Under the pieces are notes generated by a model, which saw nothing but the letters and a program-made list of their open reading frames with translations, was not told the origin of the DNA and did no database searches. This document shows, piece by piece, positions 6,096 through 13,954 of a stretch of DNA of 16,901 nt. Each line of letters opens with the position of its first letter. The stretch's first letter is position 1. Position numbers and translations under genes: made by a program. Source of the DNA: an uncultured Eubacteriales bacterium (GTDB taxonomy: Bacteria > Bacillota_A > Clostridia > Peptostreptococcales > Anaerovoracaceae); contig CADATR010000024.1 in assembly GCA_902790885.1 (NCBI GenBank), forward strand, positions 1-16,901. The letters are read 5' to 3'.

Positions 6096-7217
6096 ATGAA
6101 AGACATAATTTTGATCCTGGGCGCCGGAAACGCGCAGATAGATGCAATAGAATACTGTAAAAACAAGGGGTTTGAGGTCTGCGGCTGCAGCTATACCACT
6201 GTCGATAACGGCATCCCTTATCTTGACTATTTTGAACATATGGATATCAAAAACGTCGAGGGAATAATAGAAGTCGCACAGAAATATAACGTGAAAGCGG
6301 TATATTCTGTCGGTTCTGATGTCGCGATGCCTACGGTGATGAGAGCAAGCGAGGCTCTCGGGCTCCCGCACTTCATCAGGCCTGAAACAGCCGAGACCTG
6401 CCACTCAAAGAGCCGCATGAGAAGCATGCTCGGATATGACTTCTGCGGGAATGTCGATTACATAGAGTGCACCTCGCTTGAGGAAGCTGTTAGGTTCAAA
6501 AGCTTTCCGGGAATGATGAAGCCTACCGATTCACAGGGGCAGAGAGGCTGCTTCAGGGTCGACTGCGAGGATGACATCAGGAAGGAGTTCCAGACATCCA
6601 AGGACTTTTCACATGAGGGCAAGGTGATCATTGAGTCGTATCTGGAAGGCCCTGAGATATCGCTGAACGGCTACATGAAAGACGGTGAAATGATATTTGC
6701 ACTCGTTTCTGACCGCATATCTTTCGACGAGTATCCGGGCGGCATAATCAAAGAGCATGTTTTGCCTTCCAAGCTTGGGGCGGATATAAGAAAAGCTGCT
6801 GAAGAAATGGCAGCACAGGCAGCAAGGAGGCTGGGTATCAGCAATGGTCCTTGCTACTTCCAGATAAAGCTTGATGGCAATAACGTCCCTAAGATACTCG
6901 AGGTGACGCCGAGACTCGACGGCTGCCACATGTGGAATCTGATCAAGCATTACTGCGGTGTCGACCTGCTGGACGCGAGCTTCTCACATCTTCTCACGGG
7001 AGATCCGGGGATAGACTGCGGCGCAGAGATGCCTGAAGACGAATACGTTCTGAGGTTTTTCTGTCAGCCGCCGTGGACAAAGTTTGACAGCAGCAGGCAC
7101 AGCCATGAGGGCGCTGAATATTATTTCTACTATTATAAGGATGGCGACAAAGTGCGCAGGCTCAACGGTTACATTGAGAAATGCGGTTATGAGATAGTCA
7201 AGGCATCGGAAGCTTAG
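6096..7217 (+). CDS. ATP-grasp family ligase, third and most divergent paralogue
   Basis: This is a 373-residue cytoplasmic ATP-grasp enzyme that opens the second operon. The pre-ATP-grasp domain starts with IILILGAGNAQID. The nucleotide site shows MMKPTDSQGQRG (Lys142, loop 146-151) and IIESYLEGPEIS (Glu180). The C-terminal site reads YFQIKLDG and ILEVTPRLDGCHMW. Glu269 and Arg273 are present, but the position that is Asp258 or Glu256 in the other two paralogues is Gln256, and the usual Asn of E-x-N-x-R is Thr271. The RLDGCHMW block is unlike either upstream paralogue. AAGGA (6081-6085) precedes the ATG by 10 bases. It is followed after 19 bases by a PaaK/CapK-like gene, which suggests it acts on, or supplies, the same acyl substrate. 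Whether it is catalytically active as a ligase cannot be decided from sequence alone. Confidence 0.85.
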   Translation: MKDIILILGAGNAQIDAIEYCKNKGFEVCGCSYTTVDNGIPYLDYFEHMDIKNVEGIIEVAQKYNVKAVYSVGSDVAMPTVMRASEALGLPHFIRPETAETCHSKSRMRSMLGYDFCGNVDYIECTSLEEAVRFKSFPGMMKPTDSQGQRGCFRVDCEDDIRKEFQTSKDFSHEGKVIIESYLEGPEISLNGYMKDGEMIFALVSDRISFDEYPGGIIKEHVLPSKLGADIRKAAEEMAAQAARRLGISNGPCYFQIKLDGNNVPKILEVTPRLDGCHMWNLIKHYCGVDLLDASFSHLLTGDPGIDCGAEMPEDEYVLRFFCQPPWTKFDSSRHSHEGAEYYFYYYKDGDKVRRLNGYIEKCGYEIVKASEA

Positions 7218-7236
7218 TGAAACAGAGGTAACAGAA

Positions 7237-8553
7237 GTGAAATTTGAAAAGAAATTAAAGAACGTATACACGCTTTACTATTTGCTGACACTTCACAGGC
7301 ATCTCAGCGGAGATCCGGAGAAGATAAAGAAGGATCAGAACAAAAGGATCCACAAGCTCATGAAGCGGGCTTACAAGATCCCTTTCTACAGAAAGAAATT
7401 CGAAGAGTCGAATACAACTCCTGACGATTATCACTGCGCTGAGGATATGGTAAAATTCCCAACCATGGACAAGCCTGAGCTGAGGCTCTGGATGCAGCAG
7501 GAGTGGGAGCAGCATCCTGAAAAGCATGATTCGCTCAATGTTCACAGCACGAGCGGTTCATCGGGAGTGCCTCTGAAAGTACTGTACACACAGAGGGAGC
7601 AGGGCTGCAGCGACGCCAACTGGATAAGAGTTCTCCGCGACGCCGGATACCATCCGTTCAGAGGAAAGATGTATTCCTTCCAGACCAGCCACAGAGACCC
7701 GAGCGATAAGAGCAGGGACTCGTTCATACAGGCGCTGGGAGTAATGAGAAGAAAAGTAGTATCGGAAGACTACTGCTTCGGCGACGGTATCGCGGATACC
7801 ATCAGAGATATCAATGAATACAAGCCTGACATGATATGCTTCCGCCGCAACTGCCTCGTAAGGATAGTTGCCTACGCTGAAAAGCATAACATGCCGCTGT
7901 GGAAACCTAAGCTCTACTGTCCTATAAGTGAAATGGTAGACGACGTTACCAGAAAACTTCTCAAAAAGACTCTGGGAGACGGCCTCATTGATGCGTACGG
8001 ACTGTCTGAGATGGGCAGCTTCGTCTATCAGTATCCGGGCAATGACTTCTATTATGTTGCCAACGATATCGCTGTCGTGAACGTGTATGACGACAATAAT
8101 AATCTCGCGGATGACGGACGCATCATCATCACATCGCTTTACAAAAAGACATATCCTATCATCAATTACGAGACCAGAGACCTGGGCAAATCGTACGTCA
8201 AGGACGGACTGAGATACATGACCAAGATCGAAGGCCGCATGAACGACCTGGTGCTTCATGAGGATGGAGTCGAATCATCAGCTCTCATGCTGATGCGCAT
8301 AGCCAACAAGACTGTAGGTCTGTCTCAGTTCAGGTTCATCGAAGAGACATACCATGACATGCTTATACAGCTTGCACCGGATCCTAACAACACTTCCATG
8401 AGCCGCGAGGAGATAGAAAAACACTTCATCGACTCCGTATACGATCTGTATGGCGACGAGTTCAAGGTAAGGATAGAGTGGATGGACGTGCTTCCGCCTG
8501 ATACGACAGGCAAGCAGCGCTGCTTCGTGTGCAATGTAAAGAAGGAGCAATAG
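7237..8553 (+). CDS. PaaK/CapK-like adenylate-forming enzyme
   Basis: This belongs to the phenylacetate-CoA ligase/CapK branch of the adenylate-forming superfamily, whose members activate a carboxylate as an acyl-AMP. CapK-type members are found in capsule and surface-polysaccharide clusters, where most substrates are unknown. Visible motifs are the phosphate loop STSGSSGVPLK (104-114), the adenine-binding YGLSEMG (254-260), YETRDLG with Asp315, the hinge region IEGRMND (331-337), and a C-terminal TGKQR with Lys426 as the probable catalytic lysine. Length (438) is typical. There is no membrane segment, so it is cytoplasmic. Translation starts at GTG 7237, seven bases after AGAGGT (7224-7229). 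The gene lies between the ATP-grasp ligase and an epimerase-like gene in one operon. Coupled adenylation and ligation of an acyl group onto a sugar is plausible but inferred. Confidence 0.84.
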   Translation: MKFEKKLKNVYTLYYLLTLHRHLSGDPEKIKKDQNKRIHKLMKRAYKIPFYRKKFEESNTTPDDYHCAEDMVKFPTMDKPELRLWMQQEWEQHPEKHDSLNVHSTSGSSGVPLKVLYTQREQGCSDANWIRVLRDAGYHPFRGKMYSFQTSHRDPSDKSRDSFIQALGVMRRKVVSEDYCFGDGIADTIRDINEYKPDMICFRRNCLVRIVAYAEKHNMPLWKPKLYCPISEMVDDVTRKLLKKTLGDGLIDAYGLSEMGSFVYQYPGNDFYYVANDIAVVNVYDDNNNLADDGRIIITSLYKKTYPIINYETRDLGKSYVKDGLRYMTKIEGRMNDLVLHEDGVESSALMLMRIANKTVGLSQFRFIEETYHDMLIQLAPDPNNTSMSREEIEKHFIDSVYDLYGDEFKVRIEWMDVLPPDTTGKQRCFVCNVKKEQ

Positions 8554-8560
8554 CAGAGAG

Positions 8561-9445
8561 ATGAGCAGGATAGTTGTTACGGGCGCGAGCGGCGTAGTCG
8601 GGGATGCGATGCTTGAGAAGGCCGCAGGCAGGGATGACATAAACGTACTTGCTCTGAGCCGCAGCAGCGGTCATCCGGAAAGCGCCGCAAACATAAGCTG
8701 GGCGGGCACCGACTATTCTGAGGAAAGCCTTATGCCGCTTCTGAGCGGCGCGGATGCAGTCGTGCACCTTGCGGGCATAAAGGGAATAAAAACGGAGCTG
8801 CACGAGTACGATGAAGACATGCATATGACAGAGGCTCTGCTCAAGGCATCTGTGGCAGGCGGTGTCGGAACCTTTGTCTACGCATCGAGCCGCATCGCTT
8901 ACGGTGATCCGGAGAAGGTGCCGTGGACAGAAGAGACCGTGCCTGATCCGCGCTCCGCATACGGCAAAAATAAGCTGCGCTGCGAGCAGCTTTGCCGCGA
9001 ATACAGTGAAAAATACGGACTGAGAGTCATAATTGTAAGGATAGCGCAGGTGCTGAGCGAAAAAGACCATATGCGGAATATGGTGAATGTATTCAGGGAT
9101 CTCGCCGAAAAGAAGCAGCAGCTGACAGTCATCGGCAAAAGCGCCGCAAGAAGACAGTATATCTACTCAAGAGATCTTGCGGATGTGATATTCAGTCTGA
9201 TTTCAGCGGACATATCGGGCTGCTGCATTGTAAATGCGGGCATGGAAGGGGCCTATACGAATCTGGAGATAGCAGAAGCTTTCGTAAAGGCGTACGGCAT
9301 ACCGGAGCCTGTAAAATATGATGACTCCGCTCCGGAGACTATAACTCCGTCGTACATGGATGTAAGACGCATGAAAGAGCTTACCGGAATGGTCCCTCGC
9401 GAGATGAGCGAGGTGCTGGCAGATATGGCTGCAAGGCAGAACTGA
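8561..9445 (+). CDS. Extended SDR family NAD-dependent epimerase/dehydratase-like protein
   Basis: A 294-residue Rossmann-fold enzyme of the extended short-chain dehydrogenase type, the family of nucleotide-sugar epimerases, dehydratases and reductases. It shows the cofactor motif TGASGVVG (7-14), VVHLAG (67-72), the active-site Ser region YASSRIAYG (107-115), and the catalytic pair Tyr134 and Lys138 in YGKNK. The C-terminal half is short, so the substrate-binding part is smaller than in GalE or RmlB. AAGGAG (8542-8547) lies inside the end of the preceding gene, whose stop is only seven bases upstream. It is the last gene of the operon with the third ATP-grasp and the CapK-like enzyme, and a hairpin follows at 9461-9484. 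The likely role is to make or modify the sugar or polyol that this operon works on; the specific reaction cannot be assigned. Confidence 0.82.
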   Translation: MSRIVVTGASGVVGDAMLEKAAGRDDINVLALSRSSGHPESAANISWAGTDYSEESLMPLLSGADAVVHLAGIKGIKTELHEYDEDMHMTEALLKASVAGGVGTFVYASSRIAYGDPEKVPWTEETVPDPRSAYGKNKLRCEQLCREYSEKYGLRVIIVRIAQVLSEKDHMRNMVNVFRDLAEKKQQLTVIGKSAARRQYIYSRDLADVIFSLISADISGCCIVNAGMEGAYTNLEIAEAFVKAYGIPEPVKYDDSAPETITPSYMDVRRMKELTGMVPREMSEVLADMAARQN

Positions 9446-9451
9446 AAAGAC

Positions 9452-9490
9452 AATAAAAAACCTCTGGCTGGTAACAGCCAGAGGAATTTA
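9452..9490. terminator. Rho-independent terminator, strong for the minus strand
   Basis: CCTCTGGCTG at 9461-9470 pairs perfectly with CAGCCAGAGG at 9475-9484 around a GTAA loop. On the minus strand it is followed by TTTTTTATTG, a good terminator for the glycosyltransferase ending at 9510. On the plus strand the tail is only AATTTACTG, so termination of the epimerase operon is less certain. Confidence 0.82.
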
Positions 9491-9509
9491 CTGTTTAATG
9501 GTTCTGTGA

Positions 9510-10484
9510 TCACTGCCCGTCGGGTTCGATCCGATCTGCAGGCTGTTCCTTTCCGTTCCGGTAGACGCCCCGCACAACGAACTGCGGGTAGTTGCTTATG
9601 GTGAGGAACATCCGCCCGATATATTCACCTACTATACCAAGGGTGATGAGGATGACACCCGAGAAGAATATGATGGCCATCATCGTGGATGTCCAGCCGA
9701 GTATCTGAGTCGATTTTACGACCTTGCGGACTATGAGCCATACCATTCCCAGAATGCCGATGGCCGACAGTATCTCGCCGAAAGTGCGGGATATGCGCAG
9801 AGGCACTATCGAGAATCCGGCTATATTCGACCACAGGGAGATGAGCTTTTTGAGCGAGTAGTTGGACGTGCCGTATGCTCTGTCAAAATGCTGTATAGGA
9901 ACGCTGGCTATCTTTGCAGGGGATACTGTCCTCAGCACCAGACCCTGCATGTGAGAATACTGGGCCGGATACTTTATGATACTGTCGCGTACATACTTGC
10001 GCATGAGGCAGTAGCTGGAGGTCCTGAGACCCTTCGGCTTGCCGATGAGTATGCGCACTGTCGTATAGTTGACCCACGAGCCGAAATTGCGGAAAGCCGA
10101 GTGCTTCTTGTCAGGATAGTATCCGTAGACCACGTCAAAGCCCTCATCGAATTTGGCCAGAAGAGGCGATAATTGCGATGGATGCGTCTGCATGTCATCA
10201 TCCATAAGAATGATGAAGTCACCTTTGGCATAGTTGAGACCGGCCATGATGGCGTTGTGCTGGCCGCCGTTTCTGGCAAGCTCTACCGCAACAACATTTT
10301 CATAGTCGGCAGACAGCGCGATCAGCTCGGCAGCTGTGGCTCCGCCGTCGGGAGAGAAATCGTCAACGAGGATCATCTCGAAAGGCGTTCTGCCCAGATC
10401 GTTCATTTCTTTACAGGTCAGTTCAACGACCTGACGGATCGTATGTGAAGAATTATAACATGGTATTACAATCGAATATTTCAT
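9510..10484 (-). CDS. GtrB/ArnC/DPM1-like family 2 glycosyltransferase, second paralogue
   Basis: This likely charges polyprenyl phosphate with a sugar on the cytoplasmic side of the membrane. The GT-A domain starts with YSIVIPCYNSSHT, has LVDDFSPDGG (Asp41, Asp42), RNGGQHNAIMAGL, and the metal motif MDDDMQTHP with Asp95-Asp97. Two C-terminal transmembrane helices follow, then the family-typical GEYIGRMFLTI. The tail after about residue 308 is hydrophilic. It is clearly related to the protein at 3437-4375, with the same DDD-x-Q-T signature and topology, but diverged enough to use another sugar. The ribosome binding site is an excellent AAGGAGG (10499-10493) eight bases upstream of the ATG. 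It is transcribed alone and divergently from the polytopic protein at 10555. GtrB-type enzymes commonly work with such a protein. Confidence 0.87.
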   Translation of the reverse strand: MKYSIVIPCYNSSHTIRQVVELTCKEMNDLGRTPFEMILVDDFSPDGGATAAELIALSADYENVVAVELARNGGQHNAIMAGLNYAKGDFIILMDDDMQTHPSQLSPLLAKFDEGFDVVYGYYPDKKHSAFRNFGSWVNYTTVRILIGKPKGLRTSSYCLMRKYVRDSIIKYPAQYSHMQGLVLRTVSPAKIASVPIQHFDRAYGTSNYSLKKLISLWSNIAGFSIVPLRISRTFGEILSAIGILGMVWLIVRKVVKSTQILGWTSTMMAIIFFSGVILITLGIVGEYIGRMFLTISNYPQFVVRGVYRNGKEQPADRIEPDGQ

Positions 10485-10508
10485 GTATGAGCCTCCTTCA
10501 ATGTTTGA

Positions 10509-10537
10509 ATTTTAGTATGTTTAGAGGACGTTAGCAA
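10509..10537 (-). promoter_or_regulatory. Putative promoter of the minus-strand glycosyltransferase
   Basis: On the minus strand, TTGCTA (10537-10532) and TAAAAT (10514-10509) are separated by 17 bases. The predicted start is near 10503, about 19 bases before the ATG and just ahead of the AAGGAGG site. No equally good promoter was seen on the plus strand of this 70-base divergent interval. Confidence 0.5.
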
Positions 10538-10554
10538 TACTTTAACAGAAAGCC

Positions 10555-12267
10555 ATGGAAACAAATAGCAGACAAAATTTTATAAAATCTATCATAATAA
10601 ACGCGGTCATCCTTGCTGCGATGCTGGTGCTGACCGACATGGCGTACGAAACGAATGACGATTATGCTATAGCGGCGAGGCTCGCTTCCGGCTATCCGTA
10701 CGTTGGTTTCGTCAACTACTTTTTGTGCAGGGCGCTTATAGCAGTGCAGAGTCTCATACCTGCAGTCAACTGGTATGTGATACTGCTTATAGCAGCGTCC
10801 TTTGCGGCATTTACCTGCATACTGCACACTATATTCAATGCTGGCACTGGCAGGGTAGTCAGGATAGCTTCATCTGTTATGATTGCTTTTTTCGCCTTCG
10901 ATCACTACAGCGCGGTGCAGTTCACAAAGACAGCCGCTCTGGTGATGACTGCCGGAATGCTTTTGCTGGTGGACTGCGTTACTGAGAAGAAGAAAGCGCC
11001 GGGATATATCATCGCGATATTGCTGATTTATCTGGGGGCGTGCATACGTGTAGACGCTCTTCTTGGCGCAGCGGGCTTTGCAGGCATTTATGGCCTGAAA
11101 TGGCTCATACAGAACAGAAGCCGGCTTACAGATGACGGCTATTTTACTTTCGGAAGGATCGTATTATATGCGCTTGTGATCGTTCTGGTGATCGGGGCGT
11201 ACGGGCTCGACCAGTACTCATGCCGCATAAATGTAAGCACTCCGGAACTTCGATATGCAGAGGATTACAGTCTTTACAGATCCAATGTCGTAGACTTTCC
11301 TACATATGAATACTATGAAGACAATGTCGATGCGTATGATGCCATAGGCATTTCAGAGAACGACATCTATCTGATAGATCACTGGGTATTCGATTACGAA
11401 GGCGCCGCGAGCATGGAGAACCTTCGCAGCATAGACAGCATCAAAAGAAGCGATGATGGAAAAGCGGCTGTACTGATAAAGAGCGTAAAAAAATGTCTTA
11501 AGGAGACTTACCATGGCGTGCGGGATCTGTCTTTTACAGGGATCCATATCATCTATCTGTGTGTGCTTGCACTCTGGATGCTTCTGGCGCTGAAGCCGAG
11601 GCACTGGCCTTTTGTTATAGGGACAGGACTCATGGCTCTGGCTCTGTATCTCGCTGTATATTACATGCAGCGGCCGGCGTACAGGGCGCTGTATGTGGCA
11701 GACATAGGGGCCGCGGTATGGATGCTGTATTATCTGATGAAGAATACCGGGGAGAAGGCTAAAGGCAGCAACAGAGGAGCTTCTGCCGTGATGGGAGTGG
11801 CAGTTATCCTGATAACTGCCATGCTGATGGCTCCGGCATACACAGGAGCTGTAAGCAAGGCGGCAAATGCATCAGGCAAGGTGATGTCGGAGGCTCTGGA
11901 GGAATACTACATGCAGAACGGGGATAAGCTGTATGTCTGGGCGACAACTGAAAAAAAGCAGGCCAGAGTATACGCTTCGCCTCTGAAGGCGCCTGACGGA
12001 AAAGACCGCAACGTGACCGGTACAGGAGGCTGGGGAGTGCTTTCGCCGTACATGCTGGACAGGCTTGCGGAATTCGGAGTCTATAATCCGATAAAAGACC
12101 TCATAGATAATGAAAAAGCGTTTTATGTAGGCAATAAGAACATAAAAAGGCTGGAAGAATACTATAACAAGTGGTATGGGTCCCCTGATACAACGATATA
12201 TATGGAGCAGGTGGATGAAATAGACGGAAATAAGATCTGGTCGGTAAAATCCGCTGAAAAGGGATAG
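10555..12267 (+). CDS. Large polytopic membrane protein, possibly a GT-C-fold glycosyltransferase
   Basis: An integral membrane protein of 570 residues with about ten hydrophobic segments. The first is at about 11-29, followed at once by ETNDD (Asp35, Asp36) in what should be the first external loop. Acidic pairs at this position are typical of GT-C transferases that use lipid-linked sugars, but no family was recognised with certainty. More helices lie at about 70-200, then an external stretch of about 100 residues rich in Tyr and Asp, four more helices, and a soluble C-terminal region of about 130 residues that begins near KLYVWATTEKK. No good ribosome binding site precedes the ATG at 10555, and an in-frame stop at 10543-10545 rules out an upstream start. 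It lies divergent from a GtrB-like gene, as expected for a GtrB/GT-C pair such as CsbB-YfhO. A role in extracytoplasmic glycosylation is inference. Confidence 0.7.
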   Translation: METNSRQNFIKSIIINAVILAAMLVLTDMAYETNDDYAIAARLASGYPYVGFVNYFLCRALIAVQSLIPAVNWYVILLIAASFAAFTCILHTIFNAGTGRVVRIASSVMIAFFAFDHYSAVQFTKTAALVMTAGMLLLVDCVTEKKKAPGYIIAILLIYLGACIRVDALLGAAGFAGIYGLKWLIQNRSRLTDDGYFTFGRIVLYALVIVLVIGAYGLDQYSCRINVSTPELRYAEDYSLYRSNVVDFPTYEYYEDNVDAYDAIGISENDIYLIDHWVFDYEGAASMENLRSIDSIKRSDDGKAAVLIKSVKKCLKETYHGVRDLSFTGIHIIYLCVLALWMLLALKPRHWPFVIGTGLMALALYLAVYYMQRPAYRALYVADIGAAVWMLYYLMKNTGEKAKGSNRGASAVMGVAVILITAMLMAPAYTGAVSKAANASGKVMSEALEEYYMQNGDKLYVWATTEKKQARVYASPLKAPDGKDRNVTGTGGWGVLSPYMLDRLAEFGVYNPIKDLIDNEKAFYVGNKNIKRLEEYYNKWYGSPDTTIYMEQVDEIDGNKIWSVKSAEKG

Positions 12268-12279
12268 CTTTTTTAAAAT

Positions 12280-12353
12280 AAGGAGGCCTTTTGGTTGCCA
12301 AAAAGTACAGTCGTCTGTTATCATTAACATGTATATCTATGAATACATTTTGA
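12280..12353 (+). other. Unassigned Shine-Dalgarno with possible tiny reading frames
   Basis: A perfect AAGGAGG (12280-12286) stands in the gap before the L,D-transpeptidase with no gene attached. TTG at 12291 opens a frame of 20 codons ending at TGA 12351-12353. TTG at 12295, at a better spacing of eight bases, opens a frame of only 10 codons. A short hairpin (TTTTGG 12289-12294 with CCAAAA 12298-12303) covers these starts. It could be a leader peptide or a decayed gene start, or have no function. Confidence 0.2.
12316..12348. repeat. Two adjacent short inverted repeats upstream of the L,D-transpeptidase gene
   Basis: TGTTA-TCAT-TAACA is a perfect palindrome at 12316-12329. It abuts a second dyad, ATGTAT (12329-12334) with ATACAT (12343-12348), eight bases apart. 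They lie 34-66 bases before the ATG at 12382 in an AT-rich gap with no clear promoter. They may be operator-like, but short dyads are common in AT-rich DNA. Confidence 0.3.
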
Positions 12354-12381
12354 AATCTTTATAACATTATCGGAGAGAGAC

Positions 12382-13914
12382 ATGAAAAAACATTCAAAAT
12401 TTATTTCCATGCTGCTCGCCATGCTGATGGTTATGTCGTCACTCAGCATTGCATTTGCTGTGGATGAACTCGAAGCAGCGCCTCAGGCTGATGATCAGGC
12501 AGTTGTCACAGAGGAAACTGTTCCTGATGTCGGGGAAACGACACCTGATGCCGAAACCACTGAGGCCGGTGAGAATGCATCGGAGACAGGTGAGCCGGTC
12601 GAAGAGATCGCATCTGAGTCGATGGACGCGGCTAAGAGATCAAAGATCGAAGAGCTGATTTATGGTCTTGAGGAGCAGAGCGTCACAGTGATAATAAAAT
12701 ATGTATTTAAAAAGGATGGTAAAGAGGCAGCTCCGACAGTGACGCAGGAAATCGTACTCAAGGAGAATTCCAAGGGCGTTTACGAGGGCAAGTATTCTGT
12801 TAAATCGCCGGAACTCAAAGGGTATGCTCCGGATAAGGCGATAGCCGAGGGCACTGTTAACGGAAACTCCAGTAATCCGACCACTGTCACGGTCACATAT
12901 AGTCCTGCTCCTGCCCCGCCTGTTACAAACCTCAAATTGCATCCTGCACTAGGTATTGTTCTTACATGGGACAGAGTCGAGGATGCAAAATCATATGTTG
13001 TTCAGAGATCCACAGACAAAGTGCATTATACTGATCTCGCAACAGTAAAGAATACAAATGCAGACGAGATTCTTTACTATGACACAAAAGCATGGGACAG
13101 TGGTGGTAAAGGTCAGGGTCAATTCAGTCAAGTCAGGACATATTACTACAGAGTCCTTTCAGTCTCGGTGACCGATGTCAGATCGCCAAAGCCGGCAGAG
13201 GCCAGCGGAACCAGTATAAGACCGATGTATGAGCATATCACTTTTAAAGAGTCCGTAACGCTGACCTCACATGATGGAAAAAACAGAAGCGTAAGGTTCA
13301 AGGGTGGCCAGACCGTTACTGCTCAAGGTTTCGGTGGCGGTAAATATGAGTTCTGGTATAATGGCAACTATTTCTATGTAAACTATGTACGTGTAAAAAA
13401 TTGCAAAGCTGATTATCAGGCAAACGCTATAAGCCAAACGAAGTCTTACAGCGGTATTTGGGCATATCAAAACTACGCGAGCGCTGCTGGTGGAACTGAA
13501 TATTATCAGGGCCTGAGGTACTATGACAGGACTTCTGCGGAGTATTTCGTGAACGCTCTCGCAAAGACAAGCAGGACGAAATATCTGATCTGGGTGAGCA
13601 CATACACACAGCATCTTTATGTTTTCCAGGGCAGCAAAGGAAACTGGAAGTTGATCAAGGACTGGGAATGCTCTACAGGTGCCGGTGAATCGCCAACACC
13701 TACAGGCTTCAATAAGCAGCTTGAGAGAAAAGTGTCATACCGCCATGGTGTCAAGTGGTGGTGTCCTTTCCAGACATGGAACTCCATACATGGGAAACTA
13801 TCAAGCTGGTACATGGGAGGACCTGCATCAAACGGATGTGTCAGGAACTTCGACCCGAATGCTAAGTGGGTTTATGATAATTGCCCTAATGGCACAGCCC
13901 TTATTGTCTATTAG
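12382..13914 (+). CDS. Secreted L,D-transpeptidase (YkuD domain) with extra N-terminal domains
   Basis: This is an exported enzyme expected to form 3-3 cross-links in peptidoglycan or attach proteins to it. The signal peptide is 1-26 (cleavage after AFA), followed by an acidic Glu/Thr/Pro-rich stretch (27-85). Residues about 101-174 resemble a MucBP-type beta domain (GYAPD and Thr/Val ending), and about 179-265 a fibronectin type III domain (LTWDRVEDAKSYVVQRS, YYYRV). A small uncharacterised beta region follows at about 283-340. The YkuD domain is about 398-510, with TPTGFN, His470-Gly471 and SNGCVRN. Cys486 is the nucleophile, 16 residues after His470. The more usual signature is S/T-H-G-C-h-N, and Asn stands in the His place here. 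GGAGAGAG precedes the ATG. The CWB2 gene follows after 40 bases without a terminator, so the two are probably co-transcribed. Confidence 0.86.
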   Translation: MKKHSKFISMLLAMLMVMSSLSIAFAVDELEAAPQADDQAVVTEETVPDVGETTPDAETTEAGENASETGEPVEEIASESMDAAKRSKIEELIYGLEEQSVTVIIKYVFKKDGKEAAPTVTQEIVLKENSKGVYEGKYSVKSPELKGYAPDKAIAEGTVNGNSSNPTTVTVTYSPAPAPPVTNLKLHPALGIVLTWDRVEDAKSYVVQRSTDKVHYTDLATVKNTNADEILYYDTKAWDSGGKGQGQFSQVRTYYYRVLSVSVTDVRSPKPAEASGTSIRPMYEHITFKESVTLTSHDGKNRSVRFKGGQTVTAQGFGGGKYEFWYNGNYFYVNYVRVKNCKADYQANAISQTKSYSGIWAYQNYASAAGGTEYYQGLRYYDRTSAEYFVNALAKTSRTKYLIWVSTYTQHLYVFQGSKGNWKLIKDWECSTGAGESPTPTGFNKQLERKVSYRHGVKWWCPFQTWNSIHGKLSSWYMGGPASNGCVRNFDPNAKWVYDNCPNGTALIVY

Positions 13915-13954
13915 GATAAAATCATTTAAATAATAAATATAACAAGGAGATCAG

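Noticed and set aside
7558..8259. Minus-strand open frame of 233 codons
   Set aside because: It is fully antisense to the CapK-like gene, whose motifs are intact, and has no family features.
8462..9070. Minus-strand open frame of 202 codons
   Set aside because: It overlaps the ends of the CapK-like and epimerase-like genes in antisense, and its composition is that of a shadow frame.
12253..12278. Possible terminator after the polytopic membrane protein gene
   Set aside because: The T-run follows only a five-pair A/T-rich stem, so it is not convincing. The gene may read through towards the L,D-transpeptidase.
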